Shown piece after piece: positions 63,594-64,000 of a DNA stretch of 64,000 nucleotides. The notes beneath the pieces are model-generated. The model was not told where the DNA came from. It saw only the letters and a program-made list of their open reading frames with translations, and did not search any database. Location of the stretch: positions 11,758,433-11,822,432 of the forward strand of contig NC_092358.1 of NCBI RefSeq assembly GCF_030848805.1, read 5' to 3'. The position numbers were made by a program, and so were the translations under genes. Source of the DNA: Temnothorax longispinosus. Lineage: Eukaryota > Arthropoda > Insecta > Hymenoptera > Formicidae. How positions within the stretch are numbered: position 1 is the first letter of the stretch; every line of letters starts with the position of its first letter.

Positions 63594-63925
63594 TTAAAGT
63601 AATTTAAATCGACCGTGACTAACAATATATAACGTCTTTTCGATATGAACATTGAAAAACTGTGAGCCAACTTGGTTTGTCGGATTCACACAGCACTTTT
63701 TCGGATCAATCATCGAGACATTATTAATTTTGACCATGGTTTTGGTCAGTTGATGTAATTTCTAAATTAAATAGTTTTTAAATTTTATTGCGAAAAATAT
63801 TACCCCAGCCAGGGTTTGAACCTGGAACCTCCCGTATACCGTGCGGGTGTCTTTCAATGTTTTCCAATGTTCATATCGAAAAGACGTTATATATTGCCAG
63901 TCACGGTCGATTTAAATTACTTTAA
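63594..63925. mobile_element. Foldback element carrying a tRNA-derived segment
   Basis: Arms of about 67 bp (63594-63660 and 63857-63925) are inverted copies with roughly three differences. They share ATCGACCGTGACT and CGTCTTTTCGATATGAACAT. Between them is a sequence ending in a tRNA 3'-half-like segment on the minus strand. No clear target duplication could be fixed, as the ends run into AT-rich DNA. It may be a SINE captured by, or evolved into, an inverted-repeat element. Confidence 0.6.
63801..63850 (-). pseudogene. tRNA 3'-half-like sequence (truncated)
   Basis: On the minus strand CCAGG-TTCAAAC-CCTGG (63809-63825) is a perfect T-arm with a 5-bp stem and a B-box GGTTCAAACCC. Upstream is ACACCCGCACGGTATACGGG, which resembles an anticodon arm with extra sequence. 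The expected D-arm and A-box are absent: the sequence runs into the inverted-repeat arm instead. The acceptor stem cannot be formed. This is a fragment from a tRNA or a tRNA-derived SINE, not a functional gene. Confidence 0.5.
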
Positions 63926-64000
63926 TTGTTATTCTATATACTGGCGAAAGAAATTTATTATTCTGTTTATTATACACCGTCGACCTAAGAATCGGTGCTC

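Overview
The window looks like insect nuclear DNA, most likely hymenopteran and possibly ant. The reasons are a mosaic of AT-rich sequence and CpG-rich patches, abundant (GA)n, (CA)n and (TA)n microsatellites, many short foldback elements flanked by TA, and no prokaryotic gene organisation. The species call is an inference. I found no convincing host protein-coding exon, rRNA or intact tRNA. The open frames present are short, overlap on both strands, and follow local GC content or repeats. The DNA is best read as intergenic or intronic sequence carrying a collection of mobile elements.

Layout. 1-5.5 kb: a 136-bp TA-flanked foldback, a cluster of GC-rich hairpins (1.74-2.18 kb) and an 0.8-kb Tc1-like non-autonomous element holding a degenerate hammerhead-like motif. 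9.4-10.8 kb: an element with ~140-bp terminal inverted repeats and a second foldback (10180-10450) nested inside it. 17.7-19.2 kb: two more TA-type foldbacks. 21.4-29.7 kb: CpG-rich and GA-rich DNA that could include promoter or 5'UTR sequence, plus a local duplication at 25.8-26.1 kb. 31.0-36.4 kb: the main feature. 36-64 kb: mostly unremarkable DNA with a 1.1-kb TA-flanked element (44.2 kb), a TTAA-flanked element (48.35 kb), a mariner-like relic (53.3 kb), a near-perfect 211-bp foldback (63.3 kb) and a foldback carrying a tRNA 3'-half-like sequence (63.6-63.9 kb).

Main finding. 31048-36358 is a DIRS-like (tyrosine-recombinase) retrotransposon on the minus strand. It has inverted terminal repeats that are identical over 99 bp. 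An internal complementary region at 31286-31396 is made of two halves, complementary to the two outer ends of the element, that overlap by four bases (AATT). That is the arrangement expected of a template for joining the ends of a circular intermediate. Between the ends, in minus-strand order, are degenerate reverse transcriptase, RNase H and tyrosine recombinase sequences, recognisable by motif but broken by stops, frameshifts and changed catalytic residues, plus a ~145-bp tandem repeat array and three poly(A) runs on the sense strand. Intact ends with ruined coding sequence suggest a copy that may have been moved in trans by an active relative.
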